Origin: an uncultured Pelagibacteraceae bacterium
GTDB taxonomy: Bacteria; Pseudomonadota; Alphaproteobacteria; Pelagibacterales; Pelagibacteraceae
NCBI GenBank assembly: GCA_902628195.1
Contig: CACOLY010000002.1
Location: forward strand, 22,631 to 86,630
Direction: 5' to 3'
Length of the DNA: 64,000 nt
The translations under genes and the position numbers were made by a program. Below the pieces are notes generated by a model. It saw only the letters and a list, made by a program, of their open reading frames with translations. It was not told where the DNA came from and did no database searches. Of this stretch, positions 1-9,997 are shown piece by piece (the stretch's first letter is position 1; each line of letters begins with the position of its first letter).

Positions 1-1
1 G

Positions 2-1324
2 ATGTTTAGTAGCGGAAATACAAATAATATTGCTAAAGTTAATAAAAAAAATATATCTACAGAAGAATTTATTGATTATTTAAATAATTCAAGAGTACCT
101 CAAGAATATATAAGAGAAAATTTAGATAAAGGAATTATTCAAGAACTGTTAGCTGGTTTAATATCTTCTACTTTGTTAGATTTAGAAATTGAAAAACTTA
201 ATATATCAATTTCAAAAGATACTTTATTAAAACAAATTAAAACTAATAAAAATTTTTTAGATGAAAATGGAAATTTTCAAAGGATAAAATATGAAAAATT
301 TTTATTGGAGAATAATCAGTCTGCTGCTGGATTTGAACTAAGATTAAAAAAGAGAGAAGAACAAAAAAATTTATTTGATTATATTGGTGCTGGAACAATC
401 TCTCCTAAATTTTTATCAAAAAAATTATTTATTGAAGAAAATAAAAAACTTGAAATAGAATTTTTAAATTTAAAAAATTTGTATACAAAAAAAGAGGATA
501 TTACCGATAAAGAAATAAATAAATTCATTAAAGAGAATAATGATCAGTTAAAAGTTGAATATATTGATTTCAGTTATGTAGTTTTAAATCCCAAAAATTT
601 AATAGGTACAGATGATTTTAATCAAACCTTTTTTGATAAAATTGATGAAATTGATATTGATATTTCCAATGAAATCAATTTTAAATCAATTATATCAAAT
701 TTAGACATTGAGCCAATAAATGTTAAAAACTTTAAATTTTCAAAAGATAAAAATGAGATAGAGAAGAAAATTTTTGAATTGAGAAAAAATAAGATTGATC
801 TATTTGAAAATGAAAATGATTATATCCTCTATGAAATTCAAAATATTGATCAGAGAGAAGCTGATATAAATGATCAAGAAATAAAAAGTGAAATAATTGA
901 TATATTGGTGGAAAAAAATAAGTTCGATTACAATCAGCAATTATTAGAAAGGATAAATAATAAAGAATTTAATAGAAGTGAGTTTTCAAAAATTGGGAAA
1001 GATTCTATCCAAAAGATAGAATTAAATTCAATAAGAGATAATAAAAAATTTGAGATCAATTCTGTTAAATTATTATATTCCCTTCCTATCAATTCGTTCA
1101 CATTAATTAATGACGAGAAAAATGATATTTATTTAGCTATGATTAAAAATTTTAGAAATGAAAATATTAATATGAATAATGAAAATTTTAACGAATTTAT
1201 TAATAAACAAAATTCAAATAATAAAAAGAGTATTCTAAAATCTTATGATATGTTATTGAATGATAAATATAATATAACTTTAAATCAAAAAACAATCGAA
1301 CGAGTAAAAAATTATTTTCAATGA
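2..1324 (+). CDS. PpiD/SurA-like peptidyl-prolyl isomerase, N-terminus cut by window edge
   Basis: ORF; SurA_N-like start (NIAKVNKKNISTEEFIDYLNN); the usual N-terminal TM would lie upstream of the window; stop overlaps trpE start. Confidence 0.7.
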   Translation: MFSSGNTNNIAKVNKKNISTEEFIDYLNNSRVPQEYIRENLDKGIIQELLAGLISSTLLDLEIEKLNISISKDTLLKQIKTNKNFLDENGNFQRIKYEKFLLENNQSAAGFELRLKKREEQKNLFDYIGAGTISPKFLSKKLFIEENKKLEIEFLNLKNLYTKKEDITDKEINKFIKENNDQLKVEYIDFSYVVLNPKNLIGTDDFNQTFFDKIDEIDIDISNEINFKSIISNLDIEPINVKNFKFSKDKNEIEKKIFELRKNKIDLFENENDYILYEIQNIDQREADINDQEIKSEIIDILVEKNKFDYNQQLLERINNKEFNRSEFSKIGKDSIQKIELNSIRDNKKFEINSVKLLYSLPINSFTLINDEKNDIYLAMIKNFRNENINMNNENFNEFINKQNSNNKKSILKSYDMLLNDKYNITLNQKTIERVKNYFQ

Positions 1325-2781
1325 TTATTAATCGAAGCTTCAAAGATTTTAAGTTTCGACATAGAAGCAAACAAAATCAGATAATATTTACCTCAAAAAA
1401 AGTTAAAAAAGATGAAGAGATTAGGAATCTAATAGATAATTTTTTAATCGAGAAAAATAGTTTTATTTTTGAGTCAGTTGAAAAAGGTAAAATTAAAGGT
1501 AGATATACTATTTTTGGTAAAAATCCTGATAAAATTTGGGAGTTTAACAATAATAACTCATATCAAATAAAAAATAAAAAAAGAGTTCTATTGAAAGAAA
1601 AACCAGAACATCTAATTGAAAAAATTATTGAAGAGTTCAAATTTGAAACTCCCAAAAATTTACCAAAAATTTGCTCTTTAATATCAGGTTTTTTCTCTTA
1701 TGACGCTATTAGATATATAGAAAAAATTCCTAATAACTGTAAAAATGATTTAAAATTACCAGATGTAAGACTTTTACGCCCTAGAACTCTTGTGATTCAT
1801 GATAATTTTAAAAAAGAGATTTTTTTTATAAACAATATTTTTAAAGATGAAAAAATAAATAATTATCAAAATAGATATAGTGAAATTAAATCAGAACTTA
1901 ACAAACTATTAATTCAGTCTTCAATAAAAAATCTTCACAATACTGTAAATATTAAATCAAAAAATATTAAAGTAAAATCAAATACATCTAAAAATAGATT
2001 TATTAAAATGGTTAAAAAGGCAAAAAAATACATTCAATTAGGAGATATCTTTCAAGTAGTTTTAAGTCAAAGATTTGAAGCAAATCTAACTAAAAAGCCA
2101 ATAGACATTTATAAAAAACTTAGAGTAACAAATCCTTCTCCTTTTATGTTTTTCTTTAATTTTAGTGATTTTCAAATAATTGGAGCTAGTCCAGAAATAT
2201 TAGTTAGATTAAGAGATAATAATATAACTGTAAGACCCATAGCTGGAACTAGACCTAGAGGAAAAAGTTCTAAAGAAGATCGATTTTATGAAAAAGATTT
2301 ACTTAATGACAAAAAAGAACTTTCTGAACATTTAATGCTTTTAGATTTGGGAAGAAACGATGCTGGTAAAGTAAGTAAAATTAATACAGTTAAGGTAACA
2401 GAAAGTTTTATAATTGAGAGATATTCACATGTAATGCATATTGTTTCAAATGTAGTTGGTAAATATAATAAAAAATTCTCTAAATTTAAATCACTCTTAG
2501 CTGGTTTTCCTGCAGGGACAGTCTCGGGAGCGCCAAAAATAAGAGCTATGGAGATTATTGATGAATTAGAAACGTCTAAAAGAAAAGTTTATGCTGGCGG
2601 TATCGGTTATTTTTCTGCAAATGGTGAATTTGATACATGTATAGCTTTAAGAACAGCTGTTGCTAAAAAAAATAAATTCTATGTTCAAGCTGGCGCTGGA
2701 ATAGTTGCGGATAGTAAACCAATTAACGAATATAACGAAACAATTAATAAAGCAAAAGCTTTAATAAATGCATTAAAATGA
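1321..2781 (+). CDS. trpE: Anthranilate synthase component I
   Basis: ORF; chorismate-binding motifs (GDIFQVVLSQRF, PIAGTRPRG, GFPAGTVSGAPKIRAMEIIDELE). Confidence 0.96.
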   Translation: MIINRSFKDFKFRHRSKQNQIIFTSKKVKKDEEIRNLIDNFLIEKNSFIFESVEKGKIKGRYTIFGKNPDKIWEFNNNNSYQIKNKKRVLLKEKPEHLIEKIIEEFKFETPKNLPKICSLISGFFSYDAIRYIEKIPNNCKNDLKLPDVRLLRPRTLVIHDNFKKEIFFINNIFKDEKINNYQNRYSEIKSELNKLLIQSSIKNLHNTVNIKSKNIKVKSNTSKNRFIKMVKKAKKYIQLGDIFQVVLSQRFEANLTKKPIDIYKKLRVTNPSPFMFFFNFSDFQIIGASPEILVRLRDNNITVRPIAGTRPRGKSSKEDRFYEKDLLNDKKELSEHLMLLDLGRNDAGKVSKINTVKVTESFIIERYSHVMHIVSNVVGKYNKKFSKFKSLLAGFPAGTVSGAPKIRAMEIIDELETSKRKVYAGGIGYFSANGEFDTCIALRTAVAKKNKFYVQAGAGIVADSKPINEYNETINKAKALINALK

Positions 2782-3353
2782 AAAAAATAATTTTAATTGA
2801 TAATTATGATAGTTTTACTTTTAATCTCTATCATTATCTTTCTTCATTAAAAGTAAATGTTGATGTAATAAGAAATGATCAAATTACTTCTAACGAAATT
2901 TTAAAAAGAAAATATCATAAAATTGTTATTTCTCCTGGTCCCGGGAATCCGAGTCAATCTGGTAATTGTCTTAAAATTGTCAAATCTTTATACAAAAAAA
3001 TGCCAATACTTGGAGTTTGTTTAGGTCACCAAATAATAGGACAAGTATTTGGGTCAAAAATAGTTCAGGCTAAAAAACTAATGCACGGAAAAACTAGTAA
3101 GATATTGTCAAAAAAAATAGGTATATTAAATAATCTTCCGAATATATTCGAAGCAACCAGATATCATAGCTTAATCATTGATAAAAAATCATTGTCTAAG
3201 GATCTTAAGATAACTGCTGAAACTAAAGAAGGCTTAATTATGGGTGTTCAACACAAGAAATATAATGTTCATGGAGTACAATTTCACCCTGAAAGTATTA
3301 AAACTAAAATAGGTATTAAAATTTTAAAAAACTTTATTAATATTAAAGCTTAA
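2778..3353 (+). CDS. trpG: Anthranilate synthase component II (glutamine amidotransferase)
   Basis: ORF; DNYDSFTFNL, GVCLGHQ, HPES motifs. Confidence 0.96.
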   Translation: MKKIILIDNYDSFTFNLYHYLSSLKVNVDVIRNDQITSNEILKRKYHKIVISPGPGNPSQSGNCLKIVKSLYKKMPILGVCLGHQIIGQVFGSKIVQAKKLMHGKTSKILSKKIGILNNLPNIFEATRYHSLIIDKKSLSKDLKITAETKEGLIMGVQHKKYNVHGVQFHPESIKTKIGIKILKNFINIKA

Positions 3354-4345
3354 TGAAACAATTTATAGAAAAAATAAAAAATAAAAAAGATTTATCTTTT
3401 GAAGAAAGTAAGTCAGCTTTTGAAATATTGATGGAAGGTAAAGCAGAAGACCAAGAAATATATGATTTTTTGACACTATTATCAGCTAAAGGTGAGGCTT
3501 CAGATGAAATAGCTGGTGGAGTTTATGTTCTAAGAAATAAGTCTAAAAGAGTTAATGTAGAAGATTGTGTAGATACATGTGGTACCGGTGGAGATGGTAT
3601 GAATACACTAAATATTTCTACAGCATCAGCATTATTACTTGCTAGTATGGGTGTTAAAGTGGCAAAGCATGGAAATAAGGCTGTGTCCTCTAAATGTGGA
3701 TCTGGTGACGTTTTAGAGACTTTAAATATAAAAATAAATTTAGAACCAAAAGATATTGAAGATCAAATTTATAAAAATAATTTTGGTTTTATGTTTGCAC
3801 CAAATTATCATAGTGCAATGAGATTTGTTGGACCAACTAGAAAAAAAATTGGAAAAAGAACAATTTTTAATATGATTGGACCATTAAGTAGTCCTGCTTT
3901 AGTAAAGAGACAAGTTGTTGGTGTTTTTGATAAAAAACTCTTAAAAATATTTGCAAATGCTTTGAATAATTTAGATATTAAATTTGCATGGATTGTAAAT
4001 AGTGAAGATGGTTTAGATGAAATTTCACCTTATGCGAAAACGAATGTTATTCAATTAAAAGATAATAAAATTTCTGAAATAATAATTGATCCAGTAAAAT
4101 TAGGTGTAAATGCAGATAAATTTGAGAATCTTGTTGGTAATGACGCAAAATTTAATGCGGATAAGATGATAGATATATTTAAAGGAGAAGACAATGACTT
4201 TTCTAAAGCCGTATGTTTAAATGCTGCTGCCGGTCTAATTATAAATGAGTCTCATAAAAATTTTATCGATGCATATAAAAATGCCAGAGAACATATTTTA
4301 TCTAATAAAGTAATTAAACATTTAGAAAAAATTCAAAATGGCTAA
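3353..4345 (+). CDS. trpD: Anthranilate phosphoribosyltransferase
   Basis: ORF; CGTGGDGMNTLNIST, KHGNKAVSSKCGSGDVLE motifs. Confidence 0.96.
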   Translation: MKQFIEKIKNKKDLSFEESKSAFEILMEGKAEDQEIYDFLTLLSAKGEASDEIAGGVYVLRNKSKRVNVEDCVDTCGTGGDGMNTLNISTASALLLASMGVKVAKHGNKAVSSKCGSGDVLETLNIKINLEPKDIEDQIYKNNFGFMFAPNYHSAMRFVGPTRKKIGKRTIFNMIGPLSSPALVKRQVVGVFDKKLLKIFANALNNLDIKFAWIVNSEDGLDEISPYAKTNVIQLKDNKISEIIIDPVKLGVNADKFENLVGNDAKFNADKMIDIFKGEDNDFSKAVCLNAAAGLIINESHKNFIDAYKNAREHILSNKVIKHLEKIQNG

Positions 4346-5129
4346 AAATATTCTTGAAAAAATAATAGAAAAAAAAGCTGGAAAAATAGCTAATTTGAAA
4401 AAAACTATCTCATTGAATTCATTAGATGAATTGATTGATATAAATAAATCATTTATAGATTTTAAAAAAAAAATTGAAGATAACATAAAAAATAATAAAT
4501 TTTCAATTATTGCTGAAATTAAAAAAGCAAGTCCTTCAGCGGGTATAATTATTCAAAATTATGATCCTATTCAAATAGCTACTAAATATAATTCAAACAA
4601 AGCAACTTGTTTATCAGTACTAACAGAAGAAGATTTTTTTTTAGGAAATCTTATGCATATTAGTAAAATTAAACAAAAAATTAATTTACCAATTCTTTGC
4701 AAAGATTTTTTTATAGACAAATTTCAGGTACCATTAGCAAAAAGTTATGGTGCTGATGCAATCTTAATTATATTGGCCGGTGTTAGTGAAAGCCTTGCAA
4801 ATGATCTATATGAAGAAGCTTTAAGACTAAATATGTCTATCATAGTTGAAGTGCATACAGTTGATGAGGCAAAGAAAGCTCTTAAATTTAAAAATGCTTT
4901 GATTGGTATTAATAATAGAAATCTAAAAACTCTGGAGACAGACATAAATACAACTTTTGATATTCATGATGTATTAGTTAATCATCCCGGTCCTTTAATC
5001 TCTGAGAGCGGAATTAAAACTAAAGATGAACTCATACAATTATCTAACAAAACCTCTATTAAAACTTTTTTAATCGGTGAATCACTTTTGAAAAATTTAG
5101 AGAATAATTCAATTTTTTCAGTTCTTTAG
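4338..5129 (+). CDS. trpC: Indole-3-glycerol phosphate synthase
   Basis: ORF; IAEIKKASPSAG, CKDFFID, GINNRNLKTLE, ISESGI motifs. Confidence 0.96.
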   Translation: MAKNILEKIIEKKAGKIANLKKTISLNSLDELIDINKSFIDFKKKIEDNIKNNKFSIIAEIKKASPSAGIIIQNYDPIQIATKYNSNKATCLSVLTEEDFFLGNLMHISKIKQKINLPILCKDFFIDKFQVPLAKSYGADAILIILAGVSESLANDLYEEALRLNMSIIVEVHTVDEAKKALKFKNALIGINNRNLKTLETDINTTFDIHDVLVNHPGPLISESGIKTKDELIQLSNKTSIKTFLIGESLLKNLENNSIFSVL

Positions 5130-5178
5130 TCAAATAAACCCATATTTTATTAACTTTTTTACTATTGAGAATTATAGA

Positions 5179-5193
5179 GAACTTTTGTAGAAC
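5179..5193. promoter_or_regulatory. LexA operator (SOS box) GAAC-N7-GAAC
   Basis: GAACTTTTGTAGAAC is an exact match to the alphaproteobacterial GTTC-N7-GTTC consensus read on the opposite strand; just upstream of lexA. Confidence 0.8.
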
Positions 5194-5200
5194 AGATTTT

Positions 5201-5215
5201 GTACGATATTTGTTC
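5201..5215. promoter_or_regulatory. Second, near-consensus LexA operator GTAC-N7-GTTC
   Basis: GTACGATATTTGTTC, one mismatch to GTTC-N7-GTTC, opposite orientation to the first box, abutting the lexA start codon. Confidence 0.45.
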
Positions 5216-5217
5216 TT

Positions 5218-5895
5218 ATGCTAACAAAAAAACAAAAAAACCTACTCTTATTTATCAACAAGAAGTTGAGAAGTTCAGGTGTATCTCCTTCTTATGAAGA
5301 AATGAAACAGTCATTAAATTTAAAATCAAAATCTGGGATTCATAGATTAATAAGTGCTTTAGAAGAAAGAGGATTTATCAAAAGATTGGCCCATAAGGCT
5401 AGAGCTCTTGAGGTTGTTAAATTACCAGAAACTGCATCTGCAAATGATATTTTTAATAATTTTTCACCAAGTGTAATTAAGGGTGGCTTGGATGATGAAA
5501 AGCCATTTTCAGATGAAAATGAAGTCCCAGTTTTAGGAAAAATAGCGGCAGGAACTCCTGTTGAGGCTATTCAAAATGAAGTTTCAAGAATACCTTTGCC
5601 AAATAATTTAGAAAAAAATGGTGATTATTTTGGTCTTAAAGTTCAAGGTGACTCTATGATTGAAGCAGGAATTCATGAAGGTGATACAGTTATAATAAAA
5701 AGAACGGATACGGCAGATAATGGAAAAATTGTTGTTGCTTTAATTGACGAACATGAAGCAATGTTGAAAAGAATTAGAAAAAAAGGAAAAGTTATAGCCT
5801 TAGAAAGTGCAAACAAAAACTACGAAACAAAAATTTTTGGACCAGATAGAGTAAAAGTTCAAGGTGTATTGGTATCTTTATATAGAAACTTCTAG
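5218..5895 (+). CDS. lexA: LexA repressor
   Basis: ORF; MLTKKQKNLLLFINKKL...SKSGIHRLISALEERGFI N-terminus, Ser/Lys autoprotease core GDSMIEAGI...EAMLKRI. Confidence 0.96.
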   Translation: MLTKKQKNLLLFINKKLRSSGVSPSYEEMKQSLNLKSKSGIHRLISALEERGFIKRLAHKARALEVVKLPETASANDIFNNFSPSVIKGGLDDEKPFSDENEVPVLGKIAAGTPVEAIQNEVSRIPLPNNLEKNGDYFGLKVQGDSMIEAGIHEGDTVIIKRTDTADNGKIVVALIDEHEAMLKRIRKKGKVIALESANKNYETKIFGPDRVKVQGVLVSLYRNF

Positions 5896-5917
5896 AAAAA
5901 TAGTCTAAATAAACAGA

Positions 5918-7318
5918 ATGAAGAAAGTAGCAACTAGATTTGCTCCTTCCCCTACAGGGCCTTTGCACATTGGAGGAGTAAGGACAGCATTATTCAATTG
6001 GTTATATTCAAAAAACCATAATGGTAATTTTTATTTAAGAATTGAAGATACAGATAAAGAAAGATCTAAAGATGAGTATAAAAAACAAATTATACAATCT
6101 CTTAAATGGATCGGTATAAATCATGATGGTGAAGAATATATTCAATCAAAAAAGATAGATAACCACATAAAAGTTGCTAACGAATTACTAAAAAATGGTT
6201 TTGCTTATAAGTGCTATTGTTCAAATGAAGAAATCGAAGAACAAAAAAAAAGAGCAAAACAAAAAAAAATACCATACGTTTATGATCGAAAATGGAGAGA
6301 CAAAGATGAAAAAGAGGCTCCAAAAGATATTCATCCAGTTATAAGGTTTAAAAGTAAAATAGAGGGAACATCAATATTAAAAGATTTAGTTCAAGGTAAT
6401 GTTGAAATAGAAAATAAAACTATAGAGGATTTTGTTATTTTAAGAAATGATGGTTCACCTACGTATAATTTATCTGCTTCTGTAGATGATCATCAAATGA
6501 ATATGACACACATAATTAGAGGCGATGACCATAAAATAAATACTTTTAAACAAATACAAATATATGAAGCTATGAAATGGGAACTGCCCTCTTTTGCCCA
6601 TATCCCTTTGATACATACAATTGATGGTAAAAAGTTATCAAAAAGAGATAAGGCATCAACTTTAGATGATTATTCTAAGATTGGTATAATGCCAGATGCA
6701 CTAAGAAACTATCTTTTAAGATTAGGCTGGTCTTTTAAAGATAAAGAAATATTTTCATTAGAGGAAAGTATAAAATATTTTAATATAGAGGGAATAGGTA
6801 AATCTCCATCAAAATTAGATATGAGCCGAATTCTATCTATGAATGAACACTATATTAAGAATATAAATGAAAGAGATTTATTTGATCAATTTATAAATTA
6901 CTGTCAATTATTTAAAAATGGAATTAAAAAAGATAAAAAAGATAAAATCAAAAAATCCTTATCTATTCTTAAAAATAAAGCAAAAACTTTAGAAGATATA
7001 TTTAATAATTGCCAATATATTGTTGAGGATGAGGTAAATTTCAATCAAGAAGATTTGTCATTAATTGATGATAAAGCAAAAAAAATAATCTCAGAATTTT
7101 ATAAGAAGTTTAAAGAATTAAATGAGTTGAATAGAGACAATTTGGAACCGATAGTTCAAGAATTAATTAAAAAAAATAACACAAACTTTAAAGGAGTAGG
7201 ACAACCCTTAAGAATAGCTTTGACTGGATCAAAATTTGGACCTGGTATTTATGATATAATCATATCACTTGGTAAAGATGATGTAGAAAAAAGGTTAACT
7301 GATAAGACTATTTCCTAA
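5918..7318 (+). CDS. gltX: Glutamyl-tRNA synthetase
   Basis: ORF; RFAPSPTGPLHIGGVRTALFNWL and KLSKRDKA motifs. Confidence 0.96.
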   Translation: MKKVATRFAPSPTGPLHIGGVRTALFNWLYSKNHNGNFYLRIEDTDKERSKDEYKKQIIQSLKWIGINHDGEEYIQSKKIDNHIKVANELLKNGFAYKCYCSNEEIEEQKKRAKQKKIPYVYDRKWRDKDEKEAPKDIHPVIRFKSKIEGTSILKDLVQGNVEIENKTIEDFVILRNDGSPTYNLSASVDDHQMNMTHIIRGDDHKINTFKQIQIYEAMKWELPSFAHIPLIHTIDGKKLSKRDKASTLDDYSKIGIMPDALRNYLLRLGWSFKDKEIFSLEESIKYFNIEGIGKSPSKLDMSRILSMNEHYIKNINERDLFDQFINYCQLFKNGIKKDKKDKIKKSLSILKNKAKTLEDIFNNCQYIVEDEVNFNQEDLSLIDDKAKKIISEFYKKFKELNELNRDNLEPIVQELIKKNNTNFKGVGQPLRIALTGSKFGPGIYDIIISLGKDDVEKRLTDKTIS

Positions 7319-8431
7319 AATTATAGCAACTTCATTTGATGAAGATGTTTTAGATCGAATACCTTCTAAAGTTTTATTACATTGTTCCAATTGTTTTTTT
7401 CCAATTTCAGGATTTCTAAGCATGTATTTGACTGAATTATAAATTTCTTTTGCATTACACTCGCCTTGTAATAACTCGGGAATTACCTCTTTATCATTTA
7501 TAATATTTATAATATTTGCATATTTTACATTTACTAATAATTTAAAAATCATAAAATTTATAAAACTAAGCTTATAAATAATTATTGAGGGAACATTTGA
7601 ATTGCAAACTTGTAAGGATACTGTTCCAGATTTACACACAGCAAAAATAGAGTTTGTTAATATTTCTTTTTTTAGATTTTCATCCGAAATAATATCAACA
7701 TTTTTTAGATCTTTATTTTTAATAAAATCAACTAAGTGGTCTTTATTTTCATCTGTTGCATGAAAAACAAAACTATAATTAGAGTCTTTACTATTCATCA
7801 TATTTATAAAGTCAATTAATATTGGTACGAGAACACTTGTTTCGGATTTACGACTACCTGGCATAATAGATATTATTTTTTTATTTTTTGATATGAAATT
7901 ATTAATATCAGTTTTATTGGTATCCAAATCCTCGATTAGAGGGTGTCCAACAAATGTATTTTTTATGTTTTCTTCATCAAAATATTTTTTTTCAAAATCA
8001 AATAATAAAAGTATATGATCTATGAATTTCTTTATCTTTTTTACTCTACTTTTGCGCCAAATCCATACTTGAGGAGCCACATAATGAATAGTTTTAATTT
8101 TAGGATTTTTTTTTTTTACTATTTCGGATACCCTTAATGTAAAATCTGGACTATCAACACTAAATAAAATATCTGGATTGAATTTTAAGATCTCATTAAC
8201 TGTTTGATTAATTTTTTTTTTTATCTTAAATATATTTAATAAAACACTTGTAAAACCCAAATATGTAATCTCTTTCAATTCAAAGATAGATTTAATTCCT
8301 ATTTTTTTTAGATTTGAACCCCCAACAGACAAATATTCAATATCACTGTAATTTTTCTTAAGTTTTGATATTGCGGTTGATGCTAATTTATCACCAGATG
8401 GTTCTCCTGTTAATATAAATATTTTTTTCAT
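7295..8431 (-). CDS. lpxB: Lipid-A-disaccharide synthase
   Basis: ORF; TGEPSGDKLAS, YVAPQVWIWRKSRVKKI, GSRKSE; 24-bp convergent overlap with gltX. Confidence 0.94.
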   Translation of the reverse strand: MKKIFILTGEPSGDKLASTAISKLKKNYSDIEYLSVGGSNLKKIGIKSIFELKEITYLGFTSVLLNIFKIKKKINQTVNEILKFNPDILFSVDSPDFTLRVSEIVKKKNPKIKTIHYVAPQVWIWRKSRVKKIKKFIDHILLLFDFEKKYFDEENIKNTFVGHPLIEDLDTNKTDINNFISKNKKIISIMPGSRKSETSVLVPILIDFINMMNSKDSNYSFVFHATDENKDHLVDFIKNKDLKNVDIISDENLKKEILTNSIFAVCKSGTVSLQVCNSNVPSIIIYKLSFINFMIFKLLVNVKYANIINIINDKEVIPELLQGECNAKEIYNSVKYMLRNPEIGKKQLEQCNKTLEGIRSKTSSSNEVAIILGNSLIS

Positions 8432-9213
8432 CTTATTGAAATGAAGATTTTGTTTTTATTAGCAAATTTTAGACATTTAATTTTATCTAAGAAAATATTT
8501 TTTTTAGGTTTTAAAACTATTCCTTTTAATCCATTTTTTTTACAATCTTTAAGAGTTTGAAGTCCTATTGTAGGTAAATCCATTCTTAAATCTTGTCTTT
8601 TTTTTGGATACTTTATTAAAATACCACCAGAATTATTCTTTGATTTGTAAAGCATTTTTTTTGTTCCTCTATTATCTTCTTTAGAAATAATTTTATTGTC
8701 TTTAACTATCAATGCTTGAACATGATCTAAACTATTGGATTTACTCAAAAATTTTATACCTTTATTTATAGATGTAATATCTCTCAATGAAGGTTTTAAC
8801 TTTGTTAAATTTCCTTTTTTGACAGCTAATTCAGGGTTGAAATAAATTGAGCTAATAACTTTAATTTTTTCATTATTAAGAATTTTAATTATTGCTTTAA
8901 TAATAGCTGCATCACCTAATTTTGCGGCTCTTATAACACTTGGCATATAATATATGCCCTTAAAATCTAATCTTAAAGACGAAAATTTTGGCTTAGCAAT
9001 TTTTCCTGCAAAAAGGACTTTATTAGATTTTTTTTCTTTTATTAGATTTATTATTTCTCCGAATCTTCCAATACTAATTCTGTGGGAGTTTTGATCCTTT
9101 TTAAACTTACCTTTTTTAGAGAAATCAATTATAAAATATTTCTTTTTTTTTCTTTTGATCTTGTTAAGTACAATATTTGAAAAATCTGTATCTCCTAAGA
9201 ATAATCCAATCAT
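8428..9213 (-). CDS. lpxI: UDP-2,3-diacylglucosamine pyrophosphatase, LpxI (DUF1009) type
   Basis: ORF; alphaproteobacterial lpxA-lpxI-lpxB order; LpxI-like C-terminal half (DLPTIGLQTLKDCKKNGLKGIVLKPKKNIFLDK). Confidence 0.9.
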   Translation of the reverse strand: MIGLFLGDTDFSNIVLNKIKRKKKKYFIIDFSKKGKFKKDQNSHRISIGRFGEIINLIKEKKSNKVLFAGKIAKPKFSSLRLDFKGIYYMPSVIRAAKLGDAAIIKAIIKILNNEKIKVISSIYFNPELAVKKGNLTKLKPSLRDITSINKGIKFLSKSNSLDHVQALIVKDNKIISKEDNRGTKKMLYKSKNNSGGILIKYPKKRQDLRMDLPTIGLQTLKDCKKNGLKGIVLKPKKNIFLDKIKCLKFANKNKIFISIR

Positions 9214-9214
9214 T

Positions 9215-9997
9215 TTACTTCGAAAAAGGTGTGCATATTGGCCTTTTTTTATCTTTTTCTAAAAATTCAACTACATCTTTAACTAAATCATTGGTTTTAA
9301 AATTTGAATCTAAATTTTTTAAATTTTCTGTTAAATTTTCATTTTTAAATATTTCTTTGTAAGCCTCACTCAGAGTTAAAATATCTTTATTGGGTATATT
9401 TCTTCTTCTTAAGCCAATTAAGTTTAATCCTTGTAAAATACTTCTGTTTCCATGAGCAATTCCGTATGGAATTACATCTCTTACAACACCACACATTCCT
9501 CCAATCATTGCAAATTTTCCAATTCTAGTAAACTGTTGGACTGCGGAATTACCTCCAATTATAACATTTTTCTCAATATGTGCATGACCTCCTAATGGGA
9601 CATTGTTTGCTAAAATGACATTATCCTCAACTAAGCAGTCATGTGCAATATGAGATGAAACCATAAATAAACAATTGTTTCCAATTTTGGTTAATCCTCC
9701 TCCTCCATCAGTACCTTTGTTTATAGTTACATACTCCCTAATTTTATTATTATCACCTATCTCTAATTTAGTTTGTTCTCCTTTAAATTTTAGATCTTGA
9801 GGATCATTACCAATAGAGGCAAATGGATATATATTATTATTTTCTCCAATTTTGGTGTTCCCCAAGATACTTACATGTGACTGAATTATTGATTTTTTTC
9901 CTATCTCTACATTTGGACCAATTACACAATATGGCCCAATAGATACATCAGAATTTATTTTTGCTTTAGGATCTATGATGGCAGTTTCATGAATCAT
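9215..9997 (-). CDS. lpxA: Acyl-ACP:UDP-GlcNAc O-acyltransferase
   Basis: ORF; hexapeptide repeats; MIHETAIIDPKAKI, HGNRSILQGLNLIGLRRRN. Confidence 0.95.
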   Translation of the reverse strand: MIHETAIIDPKAKINSDVSIGPYCVIGPNVEIGKKSIIQSHVSILGNTKIGENNNIYPFASIGNDPQDLKFKGEQTKLEIGDNNKIREYVTINKGTDGGGGLTKIGNNCLFMVSSHIAHDCLVEDNVILANNVPLGGHAHIEKNVIIGGNSAVQQFTRIGKFAMIGGMCGVVRDVIPYGIAHGNRSILQGLNLIGLRRRNIPNKDILTLSEAYKEIFKNENLTENLKNLDSNFKTNDLVKDVVEFLEKDKKRPICTPFSK

